A stretch of DNA of 64,000 bases, from assembly GCA_039025055.1 (NCBI GenBank), contig JBCCPC010000004.1, positions 1 through 64,000 of the forward strand. The letters run 5' to 3'. The notes under the pieces are model-generated. The model worked only from the letters and a program-made list of their open reading frames with translations, was not told the DNA's origin and ran no database searches. Both the position numbers and the translations under genes were made by a program. Shown piece after piece: positions 57,246 through 64,000 of this stretch; the first letter of the stretch is position 1, and every line of letters begins with the position of its first letter. The stretch is from Neolewinella sp039025055. Its GTDB lineage: Bacteria > Bacteroidota > Bacteroidia > Chitinophagales > Saprospiraceae.

Positions 57246-57302
57246 GTATTCTGTGTTTTTCGCATAAAACAAACTGAAGTTATGACGAAAAACACAGAAT
57301 AC
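57246..57302. terminator. Long inverted repeat between the SRPBCC and sigma factor genes
   Basis: The arms gtattctgtgtttttcg (57246-57262) and its exact complement (57286-57302) are 17 bases each; the inner cataa/ttatg can extend the stem with one bulged base. It lies 16 bases after the stop at 57229 and 20 bases before the sigma ATG at 57323. It could be a terminator or a regulator of the sigma factor gene. Confidence 0.55.
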
Positions 57303-57322
57303 ACGTTCTTTTATGTAGCTCC

Positions 57323-58192
57323 ATGAAAAATCCGCTTACCAATTCATACCAGGAAATCGAAGATCAAATCTTGGTGGCCCGAGCCATTGAAGGGGAGAGA
57401 AATGCCTTAGACGCCCTGGTCAAGCGACACCAGCCTTTCATATACAATGTCGCATGGAAAATGGTACACGACCCCAATGACGCCTGGGATCTCACTCAAG
57501 AAGTACTCATCAAAGTCATCACCAAGCTCTCGCAGTTCAAAGGCAATAGCAGTTTTCGCACTTGGCTATACCGTATAGTCTTCAACGAATTTCTGCAAGG
57601 CAAACGCCGCCGCCCAGAAGACCAGTTTACCAGCTTCGAGGAGTACGGCGAGCGGCTCGACGCCGTACCCAACCCGGATTTAACGCGAGAAGAGGAAATT
57701 GAACAAGAAGAAATAAGTCGGGAGATGCAAATTCGCTGCATGTCGGGCATGCTCATGTGTCTGACCCGAGAGCAAAGGCTAATCTATATTATAGGCGATG
57801 CTTTCGGCGTGGATCACAAGCTGGGTGCTGATCTTTTTAATATCAGTCCAGCCAATTTTAGGGTTAAGCTACACAGGGCTAGAAAAGAACTGTACAACTA
57901 CATGAACAACAAATGTGGGTTGGTTAAAAAATCGAACCCATGCCGCTGTCCGAAGAAGGCCAAAGCTCTCAAAGAGATGGGCGCACTAGATTCAGGCAGC
58001 ATGCTATTCAACACTGGACACAAAACTAAAATAGCCAATTATGTAGAGGCCAATTATGCCGAAGCTGGAGAAGCTTTTATGGCAAAAATTACTGATCTAT
58101 ATCGAGACCACCCCACTAGGGATGATTTTGGCAAAGACATCATTATCAAAGAAGTGCTGGATAATAAGCAGTTGATGGAGTATTTTAATTGA
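57323..58192 (+). CDS. ECF-type sigma-70 family RNA polymerase sigma factor with C-terminal extension
   Basis: 289 residues, about 90 more than a minimal ECF sigma. Region 2: LVKRHQPFIYNVAWKMVHDPNDAWDLTQEVLIKV (promoter melting, -10 recognition) with FRTWLYRIVFNEFL. Region 4: CLTREQRLIYIIGDAFGVDHKLGADLFNISPANFRVKLHRARKEL. The extension begins with a cysteine cluster (NKCGLVKKSNPCRCPKKAKAL, about 193-215) that could bind a metal, and continues with a helical tail. No anti-sigma gene is adjacent, so the extension may replace one. It follows three SRPBCC genes on the same strand, which are candidate partners or targets. Confidence 0.87.
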   Translation: MKNPLTNSYQEIEDQILVARAIEGERNALDALVKRHQPFIYNVAWKMVHDPNDAWDLTQEVLIKVITKLSQFKGNSSFRTWLYRIVFNEFLQGKRRRPEDQFTSFEEYGERLDAVPNPDLTREEEIEQEEISREMQIRCMSGMLMCLTREQRLIYIIGDAFGVDHKLGADLFNISPANFRVKLHRARKELYNYMNNKCGLVKKSNPCRCPKKAKALKEMGALDSGSMLFNTGHKTKIANYVEANYAEAGEAFMAKITDLYRDHPTRDDFGKDIIIKEVLDNKQLMEYFN

Positions 58193-58204
58193 AGGTGGGA
58201 TATT

Positions 58205-58235
58205 TGAAGTTGGGTTGTAATTACCTCCAACTTCA
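58205..58235. terminator. Hairpin between convergent genes
   Basis: The arms tgaagttgg (58205-58213) and ccaacttca (58227-58235) enclose a 13-base loop, just after the sigma factor stop (58192) and before the stop of the convergent gene (58251). Confidence 0.5.
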
Positions 58236-58250
58236 TCTCAGCACATTTAC

Positions 58251-58712
58251 TTACTTCTTATCCCGCCTTTTCTTCCTCGGCTGGTTCCACTCCTCCTTCT
58301 GCGCAAAATCCACTACACTCCTGATCGTGATCACCATTCCCATAAACACGAAATACCCAATCGTCACTACAATCAGAATCCAAAAATAGGAGCCGGCTTC
58401 ACGTACGCCCACACCCGTAAATAAATATGCCAGCAGACCTGCCCCGACCACTAGCCCAGTGAATCCATACATAGACCGCTGGAAGTAACGCTGTCGCTCT
58501 TTGGTCGTGGCCATGAAAATGGAGTTGAACAGGGCGAAAAATAAAATAAAGGCCGCAGCACATTGCCAGGCAAAAAGATTGGGCCGACCTTCGGGGCTAC
58601 CGCCTATAGCCGTACCTATACAATCAATCAAAAGTATCGCCGCTAAGACGACGCCAGCCTGAACTAGTGGGTCGAACTGTCGTTCGTAAATGGACTGCTT
58701 ATCATTGCTCAT
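58251..58712 (-). CDS. Four-helix membrane protein of unknown function
   Basis: 153 residues from the ATG at 58712 (MSNDKQSIYERQFDP); the preceding codon is a TTG that could also serve. Four hydrophobic segments are visible: VQAGVVLAAILLIDCIG, AAAFILFFALFNSIFMA, MYGFTGLVVGAGLLAYLF and WILIVVTIGYFVFMGMVITI. A strongly basic tail (QPRKKRRDKK) should lie in the cytoplasm. I do not recognise a family. It is divergent from the nuclease gene, with 48 bases between start codons. Confidence 0.72.
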   Translation of the reverse strand: MSNDKQSIYERQFDPLVQAGVVLAAILLIDCIGTAIGGSPEGRPNLFAWQCAAAFILFFALFNSIFMATTKERQRYFQRSMYGFTGLVVGAGLLAYLFTGVGVREAGSYFWILIVVTIGYFVFMGMVITIRSVVDFAQKEEWNQPRKKRRDKK

Positions 58713-58760
58713 CAAAATGGTGGGCTGTATATCTAATGTTATTGAGACCTTAACGATTCC

Positions 58761-60713
58761 ATGAAGCTTTTGTTAACTCCATTGCTCATTTTAGCTGTAA
58801 TGCCTGTTGCATATGGGCAAAATCTGTTGCACACCTACGACATACAAGGCGCAGGAAATACCTCTCCATTCATCGGCCAAACCGTAATTGTCGAATCGGC
58901 TGTGGTTGTAGCCTCCGGCCCAGGATTTGCTTACATACAAGACTTACAAGGCGACAATGACCCGAGTACCAGCGATGGACTACTACTCGAGGACAACTCC
59001 CTGGGGCAGCTTTCGGTGGGTGTATTGGTAACCGCCAGAGGAATAGTTAGAGAATTTGACAGGCAGACCTCGCTGGCCGGCCCGGGCTTTACCTTTAGTG
59101 TGCTTGGCTCAGAACCCCTACCCGTCCCTGTAGAACTGCTGGTCGATACGACACCCAGCGAGGTGCCCGACCTTGAAAAATACGAAGGCATGTACGTCGA
59201 ATTCGATGTAACGGTCGGTGGGCCCAGCAGAAATAGTGGCAATGCCAATGTCTATACCACCGATAGCAGACCCATGCGCGAGCCGGGTATCGAAGCACCG
59301 GGCATCGATGGTCTGCCAGTATACGACGGCAACCCTGAATTGATGACCTATAACCCCGACGGTTTTGGGCAAAGCGACAATCGCTTCCTCAATGCCGGGG
59401 CTACCTTCAGTGGTCGGGGTGTCCTGTTTGAAGACGGTTGCTGCTATGAGCTGGCACCGACCGAGCCCGTCGCTTACTCGTCGTCTGATCCCACAACGGT
59501 CGTCAGGGACATTCAAAATGATGAGATAACTATCGCTTCTCTGAACTTGCTCAACTTCGACAATCAAGAGAGTGACTTCGATGTTCGGCTCGATAAACTC
59601 ACCAGTTATATCAGTACTCAAATGGGCTACCCGCAAATACTCGCCGTACAAGAAGCTTGGGGCATACAAGAGCTGGATGCACTCGCCTTTCAGCTTCGTC
59701 AGACGAATCCGATCGATGGCGACTACCGCGTTTATTTGGGTACAGGCACCGGCGACATAAGCAACGGCTACCTGGTATCCGCGCAACTGCCAGAGCCATC
59801 TATCAGCGAGCTGGGTATCAACGAGTTTCTATCTATCGGCGGCATCTTGCACGACCGCCCACCTATGCTGCTCAGTATGGAGCTAGACGATACCGAACAG
59901 ACCCGGCTGCAAGTACTCAATTTACACATGCGCTCGCTCAACGGTATCGAAGGAAGTAGCTCAGATTTTGTGCGCACCAAACGATTCGAGCAGTCAGTCA
60001 GTGTGGCCAATATGGTCGAAGACCTTCGCAACGAGAACCTAGTTATAGTTGGTGATTTCAACGCCTTCGAATTCAGCGACGGTTATGTAGACGTACTCAA
60101 TCAGATAACAGGCCAGCCGTCGCTTGGTGCTGAACGTCTGCCACAATCCATCGTTAATCCGTCTATTCAAAACCTGACCGTCGATCTGCTCAACCCCGAA
60201 GAGCGGTATAGCTTTGTCTTTCAAGGTTCTGCCCAAATGCTCGACCACTGCGTCGCCAACGAGCTGGAAGGTCTGACCGTGCGCGAACTTCAATTTGCGC
60301 GTGGTAATACGGATGGTGCTTCCGGTTTTGCTGTAAATCAATTCTCTACAGTACGGTCTAGCGATCACGATGGATTTGTACTCTTTCTGGGTATAGATGC
60401 ACTTACCTCTACCGAATCCATAGTCAGTAATAAACCAGATGTGCGTTTCCCCAATCCGTTCACCTCAGGCGATGTAATCAACTTTCCCCCTGAGGCCTCT
60501 GGCAGTCGAGCCCAGATTTTCGATTTATTGGGTAGGCCCGTATCGCCAGTGGTCAGGCTGGGTTCTTCTTCTGTACTTCCGCAGGTGGGCAACTCTCTCG
60601 AAAACGGTTTCAACTGGTCTGCTGATGTGGTTGGGTTGGTACAAGGCAGCTATATCCTCAATCTGTCGGTAGGTAAGGAGGTCTACGCCTGGCCGATGAT
60701 CATTAAGAAATGA
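58761..60713 (+). CDS. Secreted endonuclease/exonuclease/phosphatase family protein with T9SS sorting domain
   Basis: 650 residues. A signal peptide ends AVMPVAYGQ. An N-terminal OB-like domain of extracellular nucleases (about 30-250) contains VVVASGPGFAYIQDLQGDNDPSTSDGLLL. The EEP catalytic domain follows (about 255-545): SLNLLNFDN, catalytic Glu in VQEAWG (about 296), LHMRSLNG, VGDFNAFE (about 430) and SSDHDGFVL (about 533). The last 90 residues (RFPNPFTSGDVINF to SYILNLSVGKE) are a type A T9SS C-terminal sorting domain. The layout fits a DNase like ExeM-type extracellular nucleases. The 12-base motif lies within the sorting domain. Confidence 0.87.
   Translation: MKLLLTPLLILAVMPVAYGQNLLHTYDIQGAGNTSPFIGQTVIVESAVVVASGPGFAYIQDLQGDNDPSTSDGLLLEDNSLGQLSVGVLVTARGIVREFDRQTSLAGPGFTFSVLGSEPLPVPVELLVDTTPSEVPDLEKYEGMYVEFDVTVGGPSRNSGNANVYTTDSRPMREPGIEAPGIDGLPVYDGNPELMTYNPDGFGQSDNRFLNAGATFSGRGVLFEDGCCYELAPTEPVAYSSSDPTTVVRDIQNDEITIASLNLLNFDNQESDFDVRLDKLTSYISTQMGYPQILAVQEAWGIQELDALAFQLRQTNPIDGDYRVYLGTGTGDISNGYLVSAQLPEPSISELGINEFLSIGGILHDRPPMLLSMELDDTEQTRLQVLNLHMRSLNGIEGSSSDFVRTKRFEQSVSVANMVEDLRNENLVIVGDFNAFEFSDGYVDVLNQITGQPSLGAERLPQSIVNPSIQNLTVDLLNPEERYSFVFQGSAQMLDHCVANELEGLTVRELQFARGNTDGASGFAVNQFSTVRSSDHDGFVLFLGIDALTSTESIVSNKPDVRFPNPFTSGDVINFPPEASGSRAQIFDLLGRPVSPVVRLGSSSVLPQVGNSLENGFNWSADVVGLVQGSYILNLSVGKEVYAWPMIIKK
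60575..60586 (+). repeat. Copy of the 12-base motif inside the nuclease gene
   Basis: Exact acttccgcaggt on the coding strand, read as part of VLPQVG, in the T9SS sorting-domain region. Confidence 0.8.
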
Positions 60714-60980
60714 TATGGGCTGGCGCCCAAAGACTGGTCCAGACTCTCCACTCTACGAGTAGAGAGTAATTTGAATGGGACACTGATTTTCGCAGGATCA
60801 ACACGGATCGCTAAGCGCGTCGTCCGCCGAGCTATGCTCGCCGGCCGACAAAATTTGCACGGTATTTTGCTTTTAGCAGATTTTGTAATACATGAGTTTT
60901 GTGCAGTGCCATGCTCTTAGCATCTTGCAAAAAAAGTCATCGGCCGAGCTGTGCTCGTCCGATGACAGATTCAAATCAAA
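60714..60980. other. Intergenic region with two related hairpins; no gene seen
   Basis: 267 bases between the nuclease and WbqC genes. A hairpin at 60751-60764 (ctctac/gtagag) may end the nuclease transcript. Further on are two copies of a hairpin with the stem cgagc/gctcg, at about 60820-60849 and 60936-60966. I see no open frame with coding character. Confidence 0.55.
60820..60966. repeat. Duplicated hairpin unit gccgagctRtgctcg
   Basis: The first copy has the inner stem cgagc (60828-60832)/gctcg (60836-60840) with loop tat. The second has cgagc (60945-60949)/gctcg (60953-60957) with loop tgt, inside an outer 8-base stem gtcatcgg (60936-60943)/ccgatgac (60959-60966). The units lie about 117 bases apart. 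Confidence 0.55.
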
Positions 60981-61586
60981 ATGCTAGTAACTCCCACCGC
61001 CTACTTTGCGCCCGTTTCTCATTTTGCGCTGGCCATACAGCAGGGCTGCTGGCAGTGGGAAGCCCATGAGAACTACCAAAAAGGAGGTCTGCGCAATCGA
61101 TGTCACATTTCTGGTCCTAACCAAGTGGAGCTACTCAGTATACCGTTAGTCAAAGGGAAGCATCAATCTACACCGATCCAAGAGGTAAAGATCAGTTATG
61201 TCACCGATTGGGTAAGATTGCACAAGCGAAGTATAGCCGCTGCTTATGGCCGATCACCCTACTTCGATCATTATTCGCAGGCACTATTTGGGATATTAGA
61301 AAAACGTCCAGAAAAGCTTTGGAGCCTTAATAACGAACTTCATCAAGAGATACTTAAAGTATTTGTAATCAGTGATTTATTTACAACTACCGATAAATAT
61401 AACTTTCGATTTTTAGAAACGGTCATCGACCTGCGAAAAAAATCAAAATCGGTACCGATCCAGCTGGAGCATTACCCACAAGTTTTTGAGGATCGACACG
61501 GCTTCCTTTCAGATTTATCTATCTTGGACCTATTGTTTTGTCTCGGTCCCGGAGGAGGTGTCTACCTGCGGAAGTACAAAAAATGA
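60981..61586 (+). CDS. WbqC family protein
   Basis: 201 residues. The opening TAYFAPVSHFALAIQQGCWQWEAHENYQKGGLRNRCHISGPNQVELLSIPLVKG is the WbqC-family signature. ISYVTDWVRLHKRSIAAAYGRSPYFDHY and the C-terminal LSILDLLFCLGPGG follow. WbqC-like proteins occur in surface polysaccharide and amino-sugar contexts; the activity is unsettled. The last codons (VYLRKYKK) are encoded by a copy of the 12-base motif (61564-61575) that reaches almost to the stop codon. The next gene starts 18 bases after the stop. Confidence 0.85.
   Translation: MLVTPTAYFAPVSHFALAIQQGCWQWEAHENYQKGGLRNRCHISGPNQVELLSIPLVKGKHQSTPIQEVKISYVTDWVRLHKRSIAAAYGRSPYFDHYSQALFGILEKRPEKLWSLNNELHQEILKVFVISDLFTTTDKYNFRFLETVIDLRKKSKSVPIQLEHYPQVFEDRHGFLSDLSILDLLFCLGPGGGVYLRKYKK
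61564..61575 (-). repeat. Copy of the 12-base motif at the end of the WbqC gene
   Basis: Exact copy (acctgcggaagt on the plus strand), encoding LRKY 11 bases before the end of the gene. Confidence 0.8.
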
Positions 61587-61604
61587 ATCAAAAACTACTT
61601 CTAT

Positions 61605-63311
61605 TTGAACTCCTTACTCGATAAAGAAATAGCTGAAAAGCGAGAGCGTCTAGCTGAAGGTGTCGATAAGCTGAGCGAGTTAACGGAACGCATCGGTAAT
61701 GCTGAGCTGCATCGAACGGCGAGAGATTTGAAAGATCAAATCTTCGAGCCTTTTCTATTTGTGATTGTCGGTGAGGTGAAAGCGGGTAAGAGTAGTTTCA
61801 TCAATGCGCTTTTGGGTACGGGCGAGGAAGTGGCCAAGGTCGCTCCCCAGCCTATGACCGACACGATTCAGCAAATCTTATACGGCCCAGCGAAGCAGGA
61901 AATCATCGTCAATGAGCACTACAAGAAAATCGAGCTACCGGTAGATATTTTGCAGGAAGTGTCTATTGTGGACACACCTGGGACCAATACGATTGTGGCT
62001 CACCACCAAGAGATCACGGAGCGATTTGTGCCAGCTAGCGACCTGATTGTTTTTGTATTCGAAGCTAAGAATCCATACCGTCAATCGGCCTGGGAATTTT
62101 TCGACTACATACATGCGGACTGGCGCAAAAAGGTCATTTTCGTTTTGCAGCAGAAAGACCTCATGGATGCCAATGATCTGCTGGTCAATGTGCGCGGTGT
62201 ACGCGATCATGCCATCTCTAAGGGCGTAACCGAACCCAAGGTCTTTGCCGTTTCTGCTAAGCAGGAAATAGCGGGTAAAGCCGAGTCTGGCTTCGATGAT
62301 TTGGATGGCTACATCAAGGCGGAGATCACCGGTGGGCAGGCACCCATGCTGAAATTGGGCAATAGCGTAGAAACCGCCAGGAACATCAATCAGCGCATCG
62401 GGACAGGGCTGGATCTGCGTCGAAAGCAGTGGGTAGCCGATCGGGCATTTCGCGAAGAGATCAGCGAAGGGCTCAACTTGCAGGAAGCACAAAGTAAGCG
62501 GCAAGTCGATTTGCTGGTCGAGAATATCTTACTGACCTACGATCGTATAACCCGTGCCAAACAGCGGGAACTGCGCTCAGGGCTTAGCACTTTCGGCTTG
62601 CTACGTCGCTCGCTAGCCAGCACCTTCGGCAGTACACCCAAGGCTAAAGTGTGGTTACAAAATCTAGCCGACGAACTAGATACCGAACTTAAGCAAGAAC
62701 TCAAGAACAGGCTTAACGAAGGCGTGGTCGACCTGGCCGAAGCCATACAGCAGATGGCTAAGATCATTGACCTGAAGCTGCGGGCCAGCCCAACGATCTT
62801 GCGCGAAGACAACGAGCTGTTTAGCCAAATCGCTTCGCGCAGAGAGACGGTCTTGCGCGAGTTGATGGACCAATTCCAACGTTTTGTGCAGCGAAACGAG
62901 AACTTCGCCCGCGCCGAGCTATTCGACGGTCGAGAAGACCTGACGCCCAACCTGGCAGCTGGTTCAGGCATGGCCGCACTGGGGGTAATTTTGTTTGCTT
63001 TCGGCAGCCTGCCGGTATTCGACATAACCGGCGGAGTGCTCACGGCCATAGGAGTAATTTTCGCAGGCTTCGGCACCCGAGGGAAACGACGAAAAATCGT
63101 AAAAGACTTCGAACTCGAAATAGAAGATGGCCGAAACAAACTCGGTCAGGAACTAGACGAAAAGCTGAAGAGCTACATCACAGAGCTACGAGCCGGGATA
63201 GAAGGCAATTTCGATACATTCGATCAGTTACTAGAACGCGAAGACATTCAGATCAAAGAGCTGGAGGAACTGCACGATGATGTGAATAAGATTTTAAACT
63301 CCGTAGTTTGA
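61605..63311 (+). CDS. Dynamin-like GTPase
   Basis: 568 residues from a TTG at 61605. The only in-frame codons before it run back to a stop at 61584-61586 without an ATG, and the next ATG lies beyond the first GTPase motif. G1 is GEVKAGKSS (residues 56-64), G2 around T85, G3 DTPG (123-126), and G4 QQKDL (about 181). A long helical stalk follows (about 230-430), then a hydrophobic hairpin (about 448-490, MAALGVILFAFGSLPVFDITGG) and a C-terminal helix. This is the bacterial dynamin layout; such proteins bind and remodel membranes or respond to membrane stress. It is probably co-transcribed with the WbqC gene. Confidence 0.85.
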   Translation: MNSLLDKEIAEKRERLAEGVDKLSELTERIGNAELHRTARDLKDQIFEPFLFVIVGEVKAGKSSFINALLGTGEEVAKVAPQPMTDTIQQILYGPAKQEIIVNEHYKKIELPVDILQEVSIVDTPGTNTIVAHHQEITERFVPASDLIVFVFEAKNPYRQSAWEFFDYIHADWRKKVIFVLQQKDLMDANDLLVNVRGVRDHAISKGVTEPKVFAVSAKQEIAGKAESGFDDLDGYIKAEITGGQAPMLKLGNSVETARNINQRIGTGLDLRRKQWVADRAFREEISEGLNLQEAQSKRQVDLLVENILLTYDRITRAKQRELRSGLSTFGLLRRSLASTFGSTPKAKVWLQNLADELDTELKQELKNRLNEGVVDLAEAIQQMAKIIDLKLRASPTILREDNELFSQIASRRETVLRELMDQFQRFVQRNENFARAELFDGREDLTPNLAAGSGMAALGVILFAFGSLPVFDITGGVLTAIGVIFAGFGTRGKRRKIVKDFELEIEDGRNKLGQELDEKLKSYITELRAGIEGNFDTFDQLLEREDIQIKELEELHDDVNKILNSVV

Positions 63312-63342
63312 AATTAACGTGAGGTTAGGGGTCAAAAAACCA

Positions 63343-64000
63343 TCAATATCTATCCATAAACCAACTCAGCAGGCTCTTTTCCTCGGTAATGATCTCTGCT
63401 TGGCCCTTCATAAATTGTTTGGCTGAAAGGGTTCTTCCGGTATTGGTCAATAAGCCATTAGGAAATGAGACCTGAATCTGGATCTTCCCACCCGAAGGAA
63501 TTTCGGCCATGCGCGAGATAACTGCCTCGACAGCGCCAAACTCCAAGAAGGGATAGCTCGTAAACTTGACGAGTACCCGCTGTCCTACCCGTACTTTGCC
63601 TGAACCCTTTACGGTTAGGTCTAGGTTGATACGCCCAATGATGCCGTCGCCTTGCAAGGGTACAACCGTAGCAATAGGATCATTTTGATTGACGAGTTGA
63701 TTTTCCCTGATTTCCAGGTCGAAGTGAACGACGCCGTCTATGGGTGTAAGCAGCAAAAACTTCTTTTTCCAACTTTCCAGACTGGTTAGTAGTAAGTTGT
63801 ATCGCTCTCTGAGTTCGTTGCCGCTCAAGAGTATTTGGTTCTCTTCACCTGTTTGAAGGCTAAATATTTGATTGCGCATGATCTCTACTTCAAAGCGATG
63901 GTTGCGCACATTGGTCTCGATCGATCTGATCAGTCGTTTTATTCTCAATACATTGTCTAGACTAGCCTGATACTCTGCGCGACTGATCTGCTCTTTTTTA
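63343..64000 (-). CDS. HlyD-family periplasmic adaptor (N-terminal part beyond window edge)
   Basis: The frame stays open to the right edge, so the N-terminus is missing; about 219 residues are visible. The first part is a coiled coil (SRAEYQASLDNVLRIKRLIRSIETNVRNHR). Then come the lipoyl half-motif and beta-barrel of membrane fusion proteins: LTPIDGVVHFDLEIRENQLVNQNDPIATVVP and RVLVKFTSYPFLEFGAVEAVISRMAEIP. The C-terminus ends FMDRY. Such adaptors join an inner-membrane exporter (often a peptidase-containing ABC transporter) to an outer-membrane channel. The exporter gene would lie outside the window. It converges on the dynamin gene. Confidence 0.85.
   Translation of the reverse strand, partial: KKEQISRAEYQASLDNVLRIKRLIRSIETNVRNHRFEVEIMRNQIFSLQTGEENQILLSGNELRERYNLLLTSLESWKKKFLLLTPIDGVVHFDLEIRENQLVNQNDPIATVVPLQGDGIIGRINLDLTVKGSGKVRVGQRVLVKFTSYPFLEFGAVEAVISRMAEIPSGGKIQIQVSFPNGLLTNTGRTLSAKQFMKGQAEIITEEKSLLSWFMDRY

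Noticed and set aside
25344..61575. The 12-base motif as an insertion (REP/MITE-like) element
   Set aside because: Paralogue comparisons inside the window show no length change at coding copies, and no target duplications are seen. A genome-wide check is still needed.
62537..63139. 200-codon Ser/Arg-rich open frame on the minus strand
   Set aside because: It is antisense to the dynamin-like GTPase; the composition is what the complement of that gene would give.

Overview
The window is chromosomal DNA of a free-living, probably marine, member of the Bacteroidota. Evidence: a SusC/SusD pair, many lipoproteins with Bacteroidota-type signal peptides, a secreted nuclease with a C-terminal type IX secretion sorting domain, several families typical of the phylum (DUF5683, DUF5107, PepSY membrane proteins), and promoter boxes of the TAnnTTTG type. 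A Saprospiria/Lewinella-like or Cytophagales-like host is my guess; the sequence alone does not settle it. I saw no rRNA, tRNA, CRISPR array, insertion sequence or phage gene.

Layout. (1) 1-11734: mixed housekeeping and accessory genes: an LVIVD-like lipoprotein, a PepSY membrane protein, an ATPase with a DUF234-type C-terminus, DUF5995 and DUF5996 proteins, two oxidoreductases, a methyltransferase, and a large regulator fusing a class III nucleotide cyclase domain, TPR repeats and an AraC-type DNA-binding domain. (2) 11777-50468: a polysaccharide utilization locus of about 39 kb. It has a plus-strand operon (GH2, then GH2-RraA-enolase superfamily dehydratase-SDR-SMP-30 lactonase), a tightly packed minus-strand operon of ten genes (two SusE/F-like surface lipoproteins, SusC, SusD, two GH30, a sugar MFS porter, DUF5107-TPR protein, sulfatase, GH2), a divergent AraC-family regulator, and a second minus-strand operon (KDG kinase, KDPG aldolase, GH2, sulfatase). 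A third sulfatase sits at the left edge. (3) 50731-64000: acyl-CoA carboxylase beta subunit, astacin-like protease, DUF2470, DUF5683, three SRPBCC proteins, an ECF sigma factor, a T9SS-exported nuclease, WbqC, a dynamin-like GTPase and a truncated HlyD-type adaptor.

How the locus may work: lipoproteins and SusCD capture a sulfated, probably galactose-rich glycan; a GH30 lipoprotein cuts it; sulfatases and GH2 exo-enzymes trim it in the periplasm; the MFS porter imports the sugar. A cytoplasmic oxidative path (dehydrogenase, lactonase, dehydratase, kinase, aldolase) would then turn the sugar into pyruvate and a triose phosphate. The substrate is inferred, not proven.

The most unusual signal is a 12-base motif, acttccgcaggt, found 11 times exactly (plus variants). 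It occurs as inverted pairs between genes and singly inside coding regions, in several reading frames and both orientations. Where paralogous genes in the same window can be compared, the motif appears to have arisen by base substitution and not by insertion. That pattern resembles the DNA uptake sequences of Pasteurellaceae and Neisseriaceae.
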